Origin: Nocardiopsis sp. FIRDI 009
GTDB taxonomy: Bacteria; Actinomycetota; Actinomycetes; Streptosporangiales; Streptosporangiaceae
Reading direction: 5' to 3'
Length of the DNA: 64,000 nucleotides
Assembly (NCBI RefSeq): GCF_003386285.1
Contig: NZ_QPNC01000024.1
Coordinates: forward strand, 62,001-126,000
Shown here: piece after piece, positions 52,644-64,000 of the stretch
Position numbering within the stretch: position 1 is the stretch's first letter
How the letters are laid out: each line of letters starts with the position of its first letter
Notes under the pieces: generated by a model
What the model was told of the DNA's origin: nothing
What the model saw: only the letters and a program-made list of their open reading frames with translations
The model's database searches: none
Program-made: the position numbers and the translations under genes

Positions 52644-53694
52644 GCCGGGGAGACGACAGGGGGAGACGGCGCCTTCCGGGGGCGGCCCGCGGCGGCGGGC
52701 CGCCCCCGCCGCGTTCCCTCCCTCTCCTCGCCCCTCCACCGCCCCGTGCGGGGTTATCCACAGGTTCTGGGGACAACCGCCGACTCGGGACGGGTTCGGC
52801 GCGTGATCCGCCCGAAGGCGCCTCCGCGCCCGCTGTCGCACGGTTTCCCCGTCCCCGTCGGGCTTGTCGCCCCTGTTGCACTGGCCACACACCGGGCGCG
52901 GGCACCCTCACCAGCGCGTTTCGTCCTCATCCACACGGGTGCGCGCACGGGGCTGTGGACAAACCTGTGCACAACCCGTTCGTCCTGGTTCGCGAGGTCT
53001 GTGTGGGGGCACGGAAAAAAACTTCTCGACTTTCTTGGCCAAGTTATCCACAGGATGGAGGCCGAATCTGTGGACAACCATGTGGACAACCTGTGGACAA
53101 GTGGCTCTGAGTTGTGGGTAACCGGGGGTGCTCCTGTGGACGCGTTGCCCGACGATCGGACCACCGAACCACCGGCTGCTGTGGACAACCCAGGGGAAAA
53201 CTGTGGACGCCGCTGTGGACAGAGTGTGGACAACCTGTGGGCGGCTTCGTTCGTCCACAGGCGGCCCGAGTTACCCACAGCGTCACCCACAGGCCCTGTG
53301 GACAAAAAATGCTGCACTGACCTGCGAGAACAAGGGTTATCCACACTATCCACAGGCCCTACTACTACTGCGCACCTTCATTAACCCAGATGTGGCTTCA
53401 CAACAGCTCCGCGGAAAATCTGTGGACAACTCGCCGATCGGCGAGCGACGGAGCGCCATCCCCGAGTCGTCAGCGACAGCGGTGGAATCCGGGTAACGTG
53501 TGGTCTCGCCCCTGTCCACCGCCGCCCGATCCGAGCGGTGGTCCCACGGGAGCCGAGGCCGCCCCGGTGGTGCCGGCGCACCCGCTCGCCGCGATGGTCG
53601 CCCACCCGCCCCGGAGCCTCGGTCGACCCACCCACGAGCTGCAACGTTGAGGCTTCGACCGGTTCCGCCGGTCGTGCGGAAAGTGAGTCGGAAA
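52644..53694. other. oriC: oriC, right DnaA-box cluster (dnaA-dnaN)
   Basis: Eleven perfect DnaA boxes lie at 52754, 52954, 53044, 53069, 53081, 53092, 53180, 53225, 53297, 53337 and 53421, plus at least eight one-mismatch forms (for example 52927, 52966, 53113, 53214, 53251, 53271, 53346). The densest part is 53040-53430. An A-rich tract (CGGAAAAAAACTTC) at 53014 and ACAAAAAATGC at 53301 are candidate unwinding sites. The dnaA-dnaN gap is the classical actinomycete oriC. Confidence 0.93.
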
Positions 53695-54834
53695 GTGAAG
53701 TTCCGGGTCGAACGCGACGTACTGGCCGACGCAGTCGCCTGGACCGCGCGCACACTCCCGACGCGCCCCTCGGTCCCGGTGCTCGTCGGCGTCCTGCTCG
53801 ACGCAGGCGAGTTCGACGGTCGCCAGCAGGTCCGGCTGTCCGGCTTCGACTACGAGGTCTCCACCCAGGCCGCGGTCGACGTCGAGGTCGACGAACCCGG
53901 TACGGTCCTGGTCCCCGGCAAGCTCCTGGCCGAGATCACGCGCAACCTTCCTCCACAGCCTGTGGAGATCTCCACCGACGGAGCCAAGGCCGTCGTGACC
54001 TGCGGCAGCGCCAAGTTCACGCTGACCACCATGCCGGTCGAGGACTACCCGACCCTGCCCGAGATGCCCGGTGTGAGCGGCACCGTCGGCAGTGACGCCT
54101 TCGCCGCCGCCGTCAGCCAGGTCGCCGTCGCCGCGGGCCGCGACGACACCCTGCCGATGCTCACCGGCGTGCGGGTCGAGATCGAGGGCGAGACCATCAC
54201 CCTCGCCTCCACCGACCGCTACCGCCTGGCCGTGCGCGAGCTGACCTGGAAGCCGGAGAACCCCGAGCTGTCCGCCGTCGCCCTCGTTCCCGCCAAGACG
54301 CTGCACGACACCGCCAAGTCGCTCACCTCGGGCGCCGAGGTCTCGGTCGCGCTCTCCAGCGGCGAGACCGGCGACGGCATGATCGGCTTCGAGGGCGGCG
54401 GCCGCCGCACCACGACCCGGCTCCTGGACGGCGAGTTCCCCAAGTACCGCGCGCTCCTGCCGGACAGCTTCAACACCGTCGCCGAGGTCAGCCGCACCGA
54501 GTTCGTCGAGGCCGTCAAGCGGGTGTCGCTGGTCGCCGAGCGCAACACCCCGCTCCGCCTGGCCTTCAGCCCCGGCCGCCTGGTCCTGGAGGCCGGGACC
54601 GGCGAGGACGCCCAGGCCGTCGAGGTCCTGGAGGCCGACCTGGAGGGCGAGGACATCCAGATCGCGTTCAACTCGGGCTTCCTGCTCGACGGGCTCGGCG
54701 CCATCGGCACCGACACCGCGCGCCTGAACTTCACGACCTCGACCAAACCGGCGATCCTCACCGGCAAGCCCGCCGAGGAGGGGGCGGACCCCGAGTACCG
54801 CTACCTGATCATGCCGGTGCGCCTGTCCGGCTGA
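53695..54834 (+). CDS. dnaN: DNA polymerase III beta subunit (sliding clamp)
   Basis: A 379-residue clamp: MKFRVERDVLADAVAWTARTLPTRP, STDRYRLAVRELTW and the C-terminal YLIMPVRLSG hydrophobic-pocket strand. GTG 53695 is chosen from family alignment; GTG 53683 (MSRKVKF) is a close alternative. A DnaA-box-like CCTCCACAG occurs inside the gene near 53950, which is probably incidental. Confidence 0.96.
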   Translation: MKFRVERDVLADAVAWTARTLPTRPSVPVLVGVLLDAGEFDGRQQVRLSGFDYEVSTQAAVDVEVDEPGTVLVPGKLLAEITRNLPPQPVEISTDGAKAVVTCGSAKFTLTTMPVEDYPTLPEMPGVSGTVGSDAFAAAVSQVAVAAGRDDTLPMLTGVRVEIEGETITLASTDRYRLAVRELTWKPENPELSAVALVPAKTLHDTAKSLTSGAEVSVALSSGETGDGMIGFEGGGRRTTTRLLDGEFPKYRALLPDSFNTVAEVSRTEFVEAVKRVSLVAERNTPLRLAFSPGRLVLEAGTGEDAQAVEVLEADLEGEDIQIAFNSGFLLDGLGAIGTDTARLNFTTSTKPAILTGKPAEEGADPEYRYLIMPVRLSG

Positions 54835-54939
54835 TCCGGTACCGGTTCGATTGACTTGCGTCTGCCGTACCGTGTCCGCGGCCACTGCCCGGACCGGACG
54901 GCGCCAACGTGTCCACAGGCGGCGAAGGGGAGCACTGCC

Positions 54940-55845
54940 ATGCAGCTCGGAATGATCGGTCTCGGCAAGATGGGCGGCAACATGGCCGCCCGGCTCCGGG
55001 AGAAGGGCCACGAGGTCGTCGGCTACGACGTGTCCTCCGACGAGCGGGACGTGGCGAGCCTGGCCGAGCTGGTCGACCGGCTCGACGCGCCGCGCGTCGT
55101 GTGGGTGATGGTCCCCTCCGGCGACCCGACCGCCGCGACCATCAACGAGCTCGGCGGCCTCCTGCAGGAGGGCGACCTGGTCATCGAGGGCGGCAACTCC
55201 CACTACGTCGACGACCGGGCCCGCGCCGAGCAGCTCGGCGCCAAGGGCGTCGGCTACCTCGACGTCGGCGTCAGCGGCGGCGTCTGGGGCCGTCAGAACG
55301 GCTACGGCATCATGGTCGGCGGTTCGGCGGTGGACGTCGAGCGCGCCCGTCCGCTCTTCGAGTCGCTCACCCCCGACTCGGGCGGCGGCTTCGTGCACGC
55401 GGGGGCCGTCGGCGCCGGGCACTTCGTCAAGATGGTCCACAACGGCATCGAGTACGGCATGATGCAGTCCTTCGCCGAGGGATACGAGCTCATGGCCGCC
55501 TCAGGGATCGTCGACGACGTCCCCGGCACCTTCGAGAGCTGGCGCGAGGGCACGGTCGTCCGCTCCTGGCTGCTCGACCTGCTCAGCCGCGCCCTGGAGG
55601 AGGACCCCGACCTCTCCGAGCTGCGCGGTTACGCCCAGGACTCCGGTGAGGGCCGCTGGACGGTCCAGGCCGCGGTCGACCACGCCGTCCCCGCGCCCGC
55701 GATCACCGCCGCGCTCTACGCCCGCTTCGCCTCCCGGCAGGACGACAGCCCGGCGATGAAGGTCGTGGCCGCGCTGCGCAACCAGTTCGGCGGCCACGCC
55801 GTGACCAAGTCCGGCCCCGACCCCCGCACCCCCTCCCGGGACTGA
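54940..55845 (+). CDS. gnd: 6-phosphogluconate dehydrogenase, decarboxylating (short form)
   Basis: A 301-residue NAD(P)-dependent dehydrogenase making ribulose-5-phosphate. NAD fold MQLGMIGLGKMGGNMAARL, substrate motif EGGNSHYVDD, LDVGVSGGVWGRQNGY and catalytic HFVKMVHNGIEYGMMQ. It is the short YqeC/GndA-like form, which in actinobacteria sits between dnaN and recF. ATG 54940 follows GAAGGGG. Confidence 0.95.
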   Translation: MQLGMIGLGKMGGNMAARLREKGHEVVGYDVSSDERDVASLAELVDRLDAPRVVWVMVPSGDPTAATINELGGLLQEGDLVIEGGNSHYVDDRARAEQLGAKGVGYLDVGVSGGVWGRQNGYGIMVGGSAVDVERARPLFESLTPDSGGGFVHAGAVGAGHFVKMVHNGIEYGMMQSFAEGYELMAASGIVDDVPGTFESWREGTVVRSWLLDLLSRALEEDPDLSELRGYAQDSGEGRWTVQAAVDHAVPAPAITAALYARFASRQDDSPAMKVVAALRNQFGGHAVTKSGPDPRTPSRD

Positions 55846-55961
55846 GAACCGACCCGCACCGCCCCGGGAACGCGCCGCCGCCCGCCGGGCCCGGCACGGC
55901 CGGACCGGACCCGGGGCACCCGCGCCCGTGATCCCGCGCCACCGTCCCGGAGGAGGGCCGG

Positions 55962-57095
55962 ATGTACGTTTCCCATCTGCAACTGGTCGACTTCCGGTCC
56001 TACGAGGACGTGCTGCTGGAACTGGGCCCCGGCGTGAGCGCGTTCGTCGGGGCCAACGGCCAGGGCAAGACCAACCTCGTCGAGGCGGTCGGCTACGTGG
56101 CCACCCTCGGCAGCCACCGGGTCTCCTCGGACACCCCGCTCATCCGGCGGGACGCGCCCCGCGCGGTCATCCGGACCAAGGTCGTGCGCGACGAGCGGTC
56201 CATGGTGGTGGACCTGGAACTCAACCCCGGCCGCGCCAACCGGGCCCGGATCAACCAGGCCGCCGCCGGTCGGCCCCGCGACGTCCTGGGGATCCTCCGC
56301 ACCGTGCTGTTCGCCCCCGAGGACCTGGCCCTGGTCAAGGGCGACCCCGGTGAGCGGCGGCGCTTCCTCGACGACCTGCTCGTGGCGCGCGCGCCACGGA
56401 TGGCCGGGGTGCGCGCCGACTACGACCGGGTGCTCAAACAGCGCAACGCCCTGCTGAAGTCGGCGTCCGGACGGATGTTCCAGCAGCGCTCGGCACCCGA
56501 CCTGAGCACCCTGGAGGTCTGGGACGCCCACCTGGCGGAGACCGGGGCCGAACTGCTGGCGGCGCGGTTGGCGCTCGTGGCGAGGCTGCGGCCGCTGGTG
56601 GCGCGGGCCTACGCGGGACTGACCGACTCCGGGGGCCCGGCCGTGCCCTCCTACCGCTGCTCGGCCGAACCCGACGGGGGTGAACCGGACGTCGACCGTC
56701 CACAGCTTGTGGACATCCTCCGGTCCGCGATGGCCGAGGCGCGGGACCGCGAGCTCCGACGGGGGGTCAGCCTCGTCGGTCCGCACCGCGACGAACTCCA
56801 CCTCCAGCTCGGCGGACTGCCGGCGAAGGGGTACGCGAGCCAGGGGGAGTCCTGGTCCTACGCCCTGTCCCTCAAGCTCGCCGCGTTCGACCTGCTCAGG
56901 GCGGACGGGGACGATCCCGTCCTCATCCTCGACGACGTGTTCGCCGAGCTGGACAGCGAACGCCGCCGGCGGTTGGCCGAGCGCGTGCGCGATGCCGAAC
57001 AGGTCCTGGTGACCGCGGCGGTGCCCGACGACATTCCCGAGGAACTGGACGGCGTCCGGTTCGCGGTGGGCGCGGGGGTGGTCGGACGTGAGTGA
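55962..57095 (+). CDS. recF: DNA replication and repair protein RecF
   Basis: A 377-residue SMC-like ATPase that loads RecA at gaps through RecOR. Walker A GANGQGKTNL (30-39), the signature region YASQGESWSYALSLKLA and Walker B DPVLILDDVFAELD are intact. ATG 55962 follows GGAGGAGGGCCGG. It overlaps dciA by eight bases. Confidence 0.96.
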   Translation: MYVSHLQLVDFRSYEDVLLELGPGVSAFVGANGQGKTNLVEAVGYVATLGSHRVSSDTPLIRRDAPRAVIRTKVVRDERSMVVDLELNPGRANRARINQAAAGRPRDVLGILRTVLFAPEDLALVKGDPGERRRFLDDLLVARAPRMAGVRADYDRVLKQRNALLKSASGRMFQQRSAPDLSTLEVWDAHLAETGAELLAARLALVARLRPLVARAYAGLTDSGGPAVPSYRCSAEPDGGEPDVDRPQLVDILRSAMAEARDRELRRGVSLVGPHRDELHLQLGGLPAKGYASQGESWSYALSLKLAAFDLLRADGDDPVLILDDVFAELDSERRRRLAERVRDAEQVLVTAAVPDDIPEELDGVRFAVGAGVVGRE

Positions 57096-57621
57096 CGCCC
57101 GTCCACAGCCTGTGGATCCCCGTGCGCGCCCCGGGGGCGCGGACACCGCGCTCGGGGGCGGGACCGAACCGGCCCCGGCCGGTCCCGCGGCCCCGGCCGT
57201 CTCCGGAGCCGACCTCGCCCGGCAGGCGCTCGCCCGAGCCCGTGCGGAGGCCCGGGAGCGCGGGGCGACCCCCCGCGGGGCGCCGCGCGCCCGCAAACGT
57301 GGCCGGATCCGGTCACGCAACGAGCCGCAGCTCTTCGGCGACGCCGTGCGGACGTGGCTGATCGAGCACGGGTGGCAGGAGCAGGTGGCGATCGGCGGGG
57401 TGTTCGGCCGGTGGTCGGACATCGTCGGCGAGTTCAATGCACAGCGGCTCCGTCCGGAGAGTTATTCGGACGGAGAACTCGTCGTGGTGGCCGATTCACC
57501 GACGATGGCGGCTCAGGCACGATCGATGGTGCGTGACCTCATGCGCCGTCTGAACCAGGAACTCGGTGAGGGGACGGTCGTCTCCATCAAGGTGCGGGGA
57601 CCCGGGTTCCGTCGCCGCTGA
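57088..57621 (+). CDS. dciA: DciA-family (DUF721) DnaB helicase loader
   Basis: A 177-residue DUF721 protein. A disordered Pro/Ala/Arg-rich N-terminus of about 80 residues leads to the DciA domain (QLFGDAVRTWLIEHGWQEQVAIGGVFGRWSDIVG ... LVVVADSPTMAAQARSMVRDLMRRLNQELG). DciA loads DnaB in bacteria lacking DnaC/DnaI. It overlaps recF, so translation is coupled. Its client here is the doubly intein-bearing DnaB. Confidence 0.93.
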   Translation: MSDARPQPVDPRARPGGADTALGGGTEPAPAGPAAPAVSGADLARQALARARAEARERGATPRGAPRARKRGRIRSRNEPQLFGDAVRTWLIEHGWQEQVAIGGVFGRWSDIVGEFNAQRLRPESYSDGELVVVADSPTMAAQARSMVRDLMRRLNQELGEGTVVSIKVRGPGFRRR

Positions 57622-58093
57622 GGCCCCCGTCCGGGGCCGGTTCCGCCGCCGACGGGGACGTGGGGGATGTTTTCGCAGGTCGGAGTCGCGCCAGGGGGAG
57701 GGCTTCCGGCGGGCGGGATGCGAGGCTCCGCGGAACGGAAGCCGGACCGGCGATCGGGGCCGTCCGCCCAGGGGCCACTGAACCGCTCCGGAACTTGCGC
57801 GAGGGGTCACCCGCGTGTAGGGACTCGGCTCCCTCCCCGAACGTTCGTTGTCGAGCGGCACAGCGCCGCGAATGCTCCTTTGTCGCACGGCGCGGGGTAT
57901 CATGGAGGCGGTTCTTCAGATGCCTGTAGCCGGTACCACGCCCCCAGGAAAGGGTGGGCGGACGGCCCGTACGGTGCTGTGGTGATCCCCCTGGTGTCGC
58001 GATACGCCGACCCCTTCGGTCACCACCCCGTGGGCTGACCGTCGTCCGCTCGGCCACGGCCGGCAGGCGTCCTCAGCAGGAGGGTGTTCCCAC
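57622..58093. other. Intergenic region before gyrB
   Basis: 472 bp without a convincing gene. An inverted repeat GGCTTCCG at 57701-57708 with CGGAAGCC at 57736-57743 may end the recF-dciA transcript. TATCAT at 57898-57903 is a possible -10 of the gyrB promoter, without a well-spaced -35. In several bacteria gyrB promoters are supercoiling-sensitive; that is not testable here. Confidence 0.45.
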
Positions 58094-60034
58094 TTGGCCT
58101 ACGACGCTCGATCAATCACGGTCCTTGAGGGGCTTGAGGCGGTACGCAAGCGCCCAGGGATGTACATCGGTTCCACCGGTGAGCGGGGCCTGCACCATCT
58201 GGTCTACGAGGTGGTCGACAACTCCGTCGACGAGGCGCTGGCGGGTCACGCCAGCGCCATCGAGGTGACCCTGCTGGCCGACGGCGGCGTGCGTGTGGCC
58301 GACAACGGCCGTGGCATCCCCACCGACCTCCACCCCGTGGAGAAGCGCCCGGCCGTCGAGGTCGTACTGACCACGCTGCACGCGGGCGGCAAGTTCGACG
58401 GCAAGTCGTACGCGGTCTCCGGCGGTCTGCACGGTGTGGGCGTCTCCGTCGTCAACGCGCTGTCCACGGCGCTGGACGTGGAGATCCGCCGCGACGGACA
58501 CGTCTGGCGGCAGCACTACGAGATGACCCGTCCGGTGGGCGACCTGGTCAAGGGCGAGGAGACCGACCAGACCGGCACCCAGATCACCTTCTGGCCGGAC
58601 GGCGACATCTTCGAGACCACGGTCTTCAGCTTCGAGACCCTCGCCCGCCGGATGCAGGAGATGGCCTTCCTCAACAAGGGGCTGTCCATCACCATCCGCG
58701 ACGAGCGGCCCGAGCACACCGCCGACGGCGGCCCGACGGTCAACACCTTCCACTACGACGAGGGCCTGTCCGACTACGTCCGGCACATCAACGCCAAGAA
58801 GGAGCCGGCGCACGCGTCGATCATCTCCTTCGAGGAGGACGGCGACGGCATCTCGGTCGAGATCGCCATGCAGTGGAACCAGTCCTACACCTCGTCCGTG
58901 CACACCTTCGCCAACACGATCAACACGGCGGAGGGCGGCACCCACGAGGAGGGCTTCCGGTCCGCGCTGACCACGCTGGTCAACCGGTACGCGCGGGACC
59001 AGAGGCTGCTGCGGGACAAGGACGACAACCTCACCGGCGACGACATCCGGGAGGGTCTGACCGCGATCATCTCGGTCAAGCTGGCCGACCCGCAGTTCGA
59101 GGGCCAGACCAAGACCAAGCTCGGCAACACCGAGGCCAAGTCCTTCGTCCAGAAGGTCACCAACGAGCACCTGCGCGACTGGTTCGAGCGCAACCCGGGC
59201 GAGGCCAAGGACATCGTGTCCAAGGCCAGCCAGGCCGCCCGCGCCCGCATCGCCGCCCGCCAGGCCCGCGACCTGACCCGCCGCAAGACCCTGCTGGAGT
59301 CCACCTCCCTCCCGGGCAAGCTGTCCGACTGCCAGTCGACCAACCCGGAGGAGTGCGAGCTCTACATCGTCGAGGGCGACTCCGCGGGCGGTTCCGCCAA
59401 GGGCGGCCGTGACCCGCAGCACCAGGCGATCCTGCCGATCCGCGGCAAGATCCTCAACGTGGAGAAGTCGCGGATCGACCGCATCCTCAAGAACAACGAG
59501 GTCCAGGCGATCATCACCGCCCTGGGCACCGGTATCCACGAGGACTTCGACGCCAGCAAGCTGCGGTACCACAAGATCATCCTCATGGCCGACGCCGACG
59601 TCGACGGCCAGCACATCCGCACCCTGCTGCTCACCCTGCTGTTCCGTTTCATGAAGCCGCTGGTCGAGGCCGGGAACGTCTATCTGGCCCAGCCGCCGCT
59701 GTACAAGATCAAGTGGGACCAGCGCGGCAGCGACGCGGGGTACGCCTTCTCCGACGCCGAGCGCGACCGGATCATCGAGGCCGGGATCGCCGCCGGGAAG
59801 AAGGACCCGCGCCCGCGCGACATGGTGCAGCGGTTCAAGGGTCTGGGCGAGATGAACGCCAACGAGCTGTGGGACACCACCATGGACCCCGAACGCCGGG
59901 TGCTGCTCCAGGTCAGTCTGGAGGACGCGGCCCAGGCCGACGAGATGTTCAGCGTGCTCATGGGCGAGGACGTCGAGTCGCGGCGCTCCTTCATCCAGCG
60001 CAACGCCAAGGACGTCCGCTTCCTGGACATCTAG
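58094..60034 (+). CDS. gyrB: DNA gyrase subunit B
   Basis: A 646-residue ATPase subunit. TTG 58094 follows AGGAGGG with nine-base spacing; the protein begins MAYDARSITVLEGLEAVRKRPGMYIGS. The GHKL ATP site (DNGRGIP, GGKFDGKSYAVSGGLHGVG), the TOPRIM domain (EGDSAGGSAKGGRD, LMADADVDGQHI) and a normal C-terminal tail are present. No intein. Confidence 0.97.
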   Translation: MAYDARSITVLEGLEAVRKRPGMYIGSTGERGLHHLVYEVVDNSVDEALAGHASAIEVTLLADGGVRVADNGRGIPTDLHPVEKRPAVEVVLTTLHAGGKFDGKSYAVSGGLHGVGVSVVNALSTALDVEIRRDGHVWRQHYEMTRPVGDLVKGEETDQTGTQITFWPDGDIFETTVFSFETLARRMQEMAFLNKGLSITIRDERPEHTADGGPTVNTFHYDEGLSDYVRHINAKKEPAHASIISFEEDGDGISVEIAMQWNQSYTSSVHTFANTINTAEGGTHEEGFRSALTTLVNRYARDQRLLRDKDDNLTGDDIREGLTAIISVKLADPQFEGQTKTKLGNTEAKSFVQKVTNEHLRDWFERNPGEAKDIVSKASQAARARIAARQARDLTRRKTLLESTSLPGKLSDCQSTNPEECELYIVEGDSAGGSAKGGRDPQHQAILPIRGKILNVEKSRIDRILKNNEVQAIITALGTGIHEDFDASKLRYHKIILMADADVDGQHIRTLLLTLLFRFMKPLVEAGNVYLAQPPLYKIKWDQRGSDAGYAFSDAERDRIIEAGIAAGKKDPRPRDMVQRFKGLGEMNANELWDTTMDPERRVLLQVSLEDAAQADEMFSVLMGEDVESRRSFIQRNAKDVRFLDI

Positions 60035-60121
60035 TCCGTGCCGCCCTGGTCGCGCCCCCGCGGGCGGCGGCCGGGCGGGAGAACCACGCTCAACGAAGCT
60101 TCGTAGAAGGGATCGACATCC

Positions 60122-62704
<2,583 letters not shown>

Positions 62705-62814
62705 ACTGCGCGTTAGGTCCTTTTGGTCCCGTGGGGTTCCGTTCGTGAACCCCGCGGGACACCGCTCTTCGCGGCATTCACCCGTCTCAACGAAAGTCCA
62801 GCGGTAACGTTTCT

Positions 62815-63576
62815 ATGTCTGACAACCAGCGGAACACCCCCACGAACGAATCCGAAGCGGACACGGCGGTGACCGCCGGAGACGAGGCGGCGGAGAGGGA
62901 CACGGTCGAGGAGTCCGAGCCGACGGGCGCCGAGACCGCCGAGGCGACCACCACCGAGGACGAGGGGTCCACGGAGGGGAAGGACGCCGAGGAGGACGAG
63001 GACTCCGACCAGGAGCGGACCTCCGAGGCCGGGTCGGAGGCGCCCGAGCGTTCGACCCCGATCTTCGCGGCCGCCGAGCCGGAGTCCGACGAGGGTTCCG
63101 TGGCGGACCGCGCGGAGGCGGGAGAGACGGCAGTGACCGATTCCGAGGCATCGGCCCCCCAGGGGCCGGGCGCCGTGAAGGCGACGATGTCGAGCCGCAA
63201 GGCACACCTGACGGTCTCCCGTGTGGAGCCGTGGTCGGTGATGAAGTTCAGCTTCGTCGTGTCCCTGGTGTGCTTCATCGTCCTGTTCGTCGCGGTCGCG
63301 GTGATCTATGCGACCCTGTCCATGCTCGGTGTCTTCGACGAGGTCACCAGCATGATGGAGGCACTCCTGGAGGGCGAGGCGAACACGGGTGAGGGCGAAC
63401 TCGGCCTGAACCCGGCCGCGTGGTTCTCCCCGGGGCGCGTCCTGGGCTACACGGGTGTGATCGGGGCGCTGAACATCGTGCTGATCACCGCCCTGTCCAC
63501 GGTGGGCGCGATGGTGTACAACCTGGTCGCCGACCTGGTCGGCGGCGTGGACGTCACGCTGACCGAGGCCGAGTAG
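62815..63576 (+). CDS. DUF3566 membrane protein
   Basis: A 253-residue protein constantly found after gyrA in actinobacteria; function unknown. About 120 acidic, disordered residues (ESEPTGAETAEATTTEDEG) precede a DUF3566 domain with two membrane helices, MKFSFVVSLVCFIVLFVAVAVIYATL and GVIGALNIVLITALSTVGAMVYNL, ending DLVGGVDVTLTE. ATG 62815 gives MSDNQRNTP. Confidence 0.92.
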   Translation: MSDNQRNTPTNESEADTAVTAGDEAAERDTVEESEPTGAETAEATTTEDEGSTEGKDAEEDEDSDQERTSEAGSEAPERSTPIFAAAEPESDEGSVADRAEAGETAVTDSEASAPQGPGAVKATMSSRKAHLTVSRVEPWSVMKFSFVVSLVCFIVLFVAVAVIYATLSMLGVFDEVTSMMEALLEGEANTGEGELGLNPAAWFSPGRVLGYTGVIGALNIVLITALSTVGAMVYNLVADLVGGVDVTLTEAE

Positions 63577-63585
63577 GGCCTCGAC

Positions 63586-63620
63586 GGAACGGCCCCGGAC
63601 GTGACGTCCGGGGCCGTTCC
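63586..63620 (+). terminator. Terminator after DUF3566 gene
   Basis: A perfect 16-bp stem (arms 63586-63601 and 63605-63620) with loop TGA. Very stable, little T-tract. Confidence 0.8.
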
Positions 63621-63769
63621 GCGTCCGGGGCGACGGTGGCCCGAGCACTCCGGAAACCCGGTAAAATGGGAGGTGAAGAGGGACGCGGTCGCCCGTATCC
63701 CTCCGGCTTCCGCGTCACGATCCGGTTCGCTCCGCGCGCCGGGATGCGGTAGAGTTCCTCGAGGAACGA

Positions 63770-63843
63770 GGGCGTATAGCTCAGTCGGTTAGAGCGCATC
63801 CCTGATAAGGATGAGGCCCCAGGTTCAAGTCCTGGTACGCCCA
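63770..63843 (+). tRNA. tRNA-Ile (GAT anticodon)
   Basis: 74 nt: acceptor GGGCGTA/TACGCCC, D arm AGCTCAGTCGGTTAGAGC, anticodon loop CTGATAA (GAT), T arm CAGGTTCAAGTCCTG, discriminator A, CCA not encoded. A candidate -10 TAGAGT lies about 20 bp upstream. Position after gyrA is standard for actinobacteria. Confidence 0.97.
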
Positions 63844-63850
63844 CCCAGTT

Positions 63851-64000
63851 TCACCTGGTCAGAGCCTTGCTTCTCCGGTAGGAGAGCAGGGCTCTTTCTC
63901 GTTTGACCGTCATTTGACCGTGGGATCCCACGGCATCCCCTGGCGGAGCGCCCCACACTCCCCCGGCGCCGCGCGGTATCGACCGGACGCGGAGTCGACA
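63851..64000 (-). CDS. Possible C-terminal end of an integrase-like gene (partial, uncertain)
   Basis: A minus-strand frame is open from the right edge to a stop at 63851-63853 and ends GSHGQMTVKRERALLSY then RRSKALTR. It runs into the tRNA-Ile 3' side, the place where integrases of tRNA-targeting elements usually terminate, and contains the doubled TTTGACCGTCA-type repeat (63902-63920). Third-position GC is lower than in surrounding genes, so this may be non-coding. Weak support. Confidence 0.2.
   Translation of the reverse strand, partial: CRLRVRSIPRGAGGVWGAPPGDAVGSHGQMTVKRERALLSYRRSKALTR
63861..63900 (+). terminator. Terminator after tRNA-Ile
   Basis: AGAGCC-TTGC-T-TCTCC / GGAGA-GCA-GGGCTCT forms a long stem with a GGTA loop and one bulge, followed by TTTCTCGTTT. 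Confidence 0.8.

Noticed and set aside
57667..58038. 123-codon plus-strand frame upstream of gyrB
   Set aside because: Composition is non-coding (mixed third positions) and it overlaps the presumed gyrB promoter.

Overview
This 64 kb window is the replication-origin region of a high-GC actinomycete chromosome. The evidence is strong G/C bias at third codon positions, frequent GTG and TTG starts, and the block cca / DUF6049 / murJ / sigM / trxB-trxA / parB-parA / rsmG / jag / yidC / yidD / rnpA / rpmH / dnaA / dnaN / gnd / recF / dciA / gyrB / gyrA / DUF3566 / tRNA-Ile. Protein wording and gene content look most like the Nocardiopsis group (Streptosporangiales). That placement is from memory of families, not from a search.

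Layout, left to right. (1) 1-2.7 kb: the right end of an integrated actinomycete plasmid-like element (RepSA-type initiator, excisionase, tyrosine integrase) abutting the 3' end of tRNA-Ser(CGA). (2) 2.7-7.5 kb: tadA with two related 'deaminase-associated' proteins, upp, and several small proteins. (3) 7.5-9.7 kb: an ABC-F ribosome-protection type gene behind a promoter, a four-codon leader ORF and a structured leader, the whole unit bracketed by a perfect 20-bp direct repeat. (4) 9.7-13.6 kb: dnaB carrying two inteins of different mechanistic class, followed by a divergent MATE exporter with DnaA boxes between the two genes. (5) 15.5-24.7 kb: a flavin monooxygenase, a PGRP-type amidase, the rplI-rpsR-ssb-rpsF operon, a bifunctional penicillin-binding protein and inositol-phosphate synthase. 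(6) 24.8-29.1 kb: accessory genes (MFS, DHFR-like, LysE, methyltransferase) and a degraded Lrp/rhodanese pair. (7) 29.2-44.1 kb: cca, a DUF6049 secreted protein, two tandem murJ flippases, a pseudokinase, SigM with its zinc anti-sigma factor, a NarL-type two-component system, and thioredoxin reductase/thioredoxin. (8) 44.3-49.9 kb: the parAB/rsmG/jag/yidC/yidD/rnpA/rpmH block, transcribed away from the origin, with six parS sites, three of them inside the parA coding sequence. (9) 49.9-53.7 kb: oriC, two DnaA-box clusters on either side of dnaA, one containing a 46-bp perfect palindrome. (10) 53.7-64 kb: dnaN, gnd, recF, dciA, gyrB, gyrA, DUF3566 and tRNA-Ile(GAT), with a possible second integration site at the right edge.

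Functionally the window joins chromosome initiation (DnaA, DnaN, DciA, DnaB, gyrase), segregation (ParAB-parS), membrane-protein insertion (YidC) and cell-wall assembly (MurJ x2, pseudokinase, PBP, SigM). The least conventional pieces are the doubly intein-interrupted helicase, the putative antibiotic-sensing leader of the ABC-F gene, the in-frame parS sites of parA and the palindromic DnaA-box pair.
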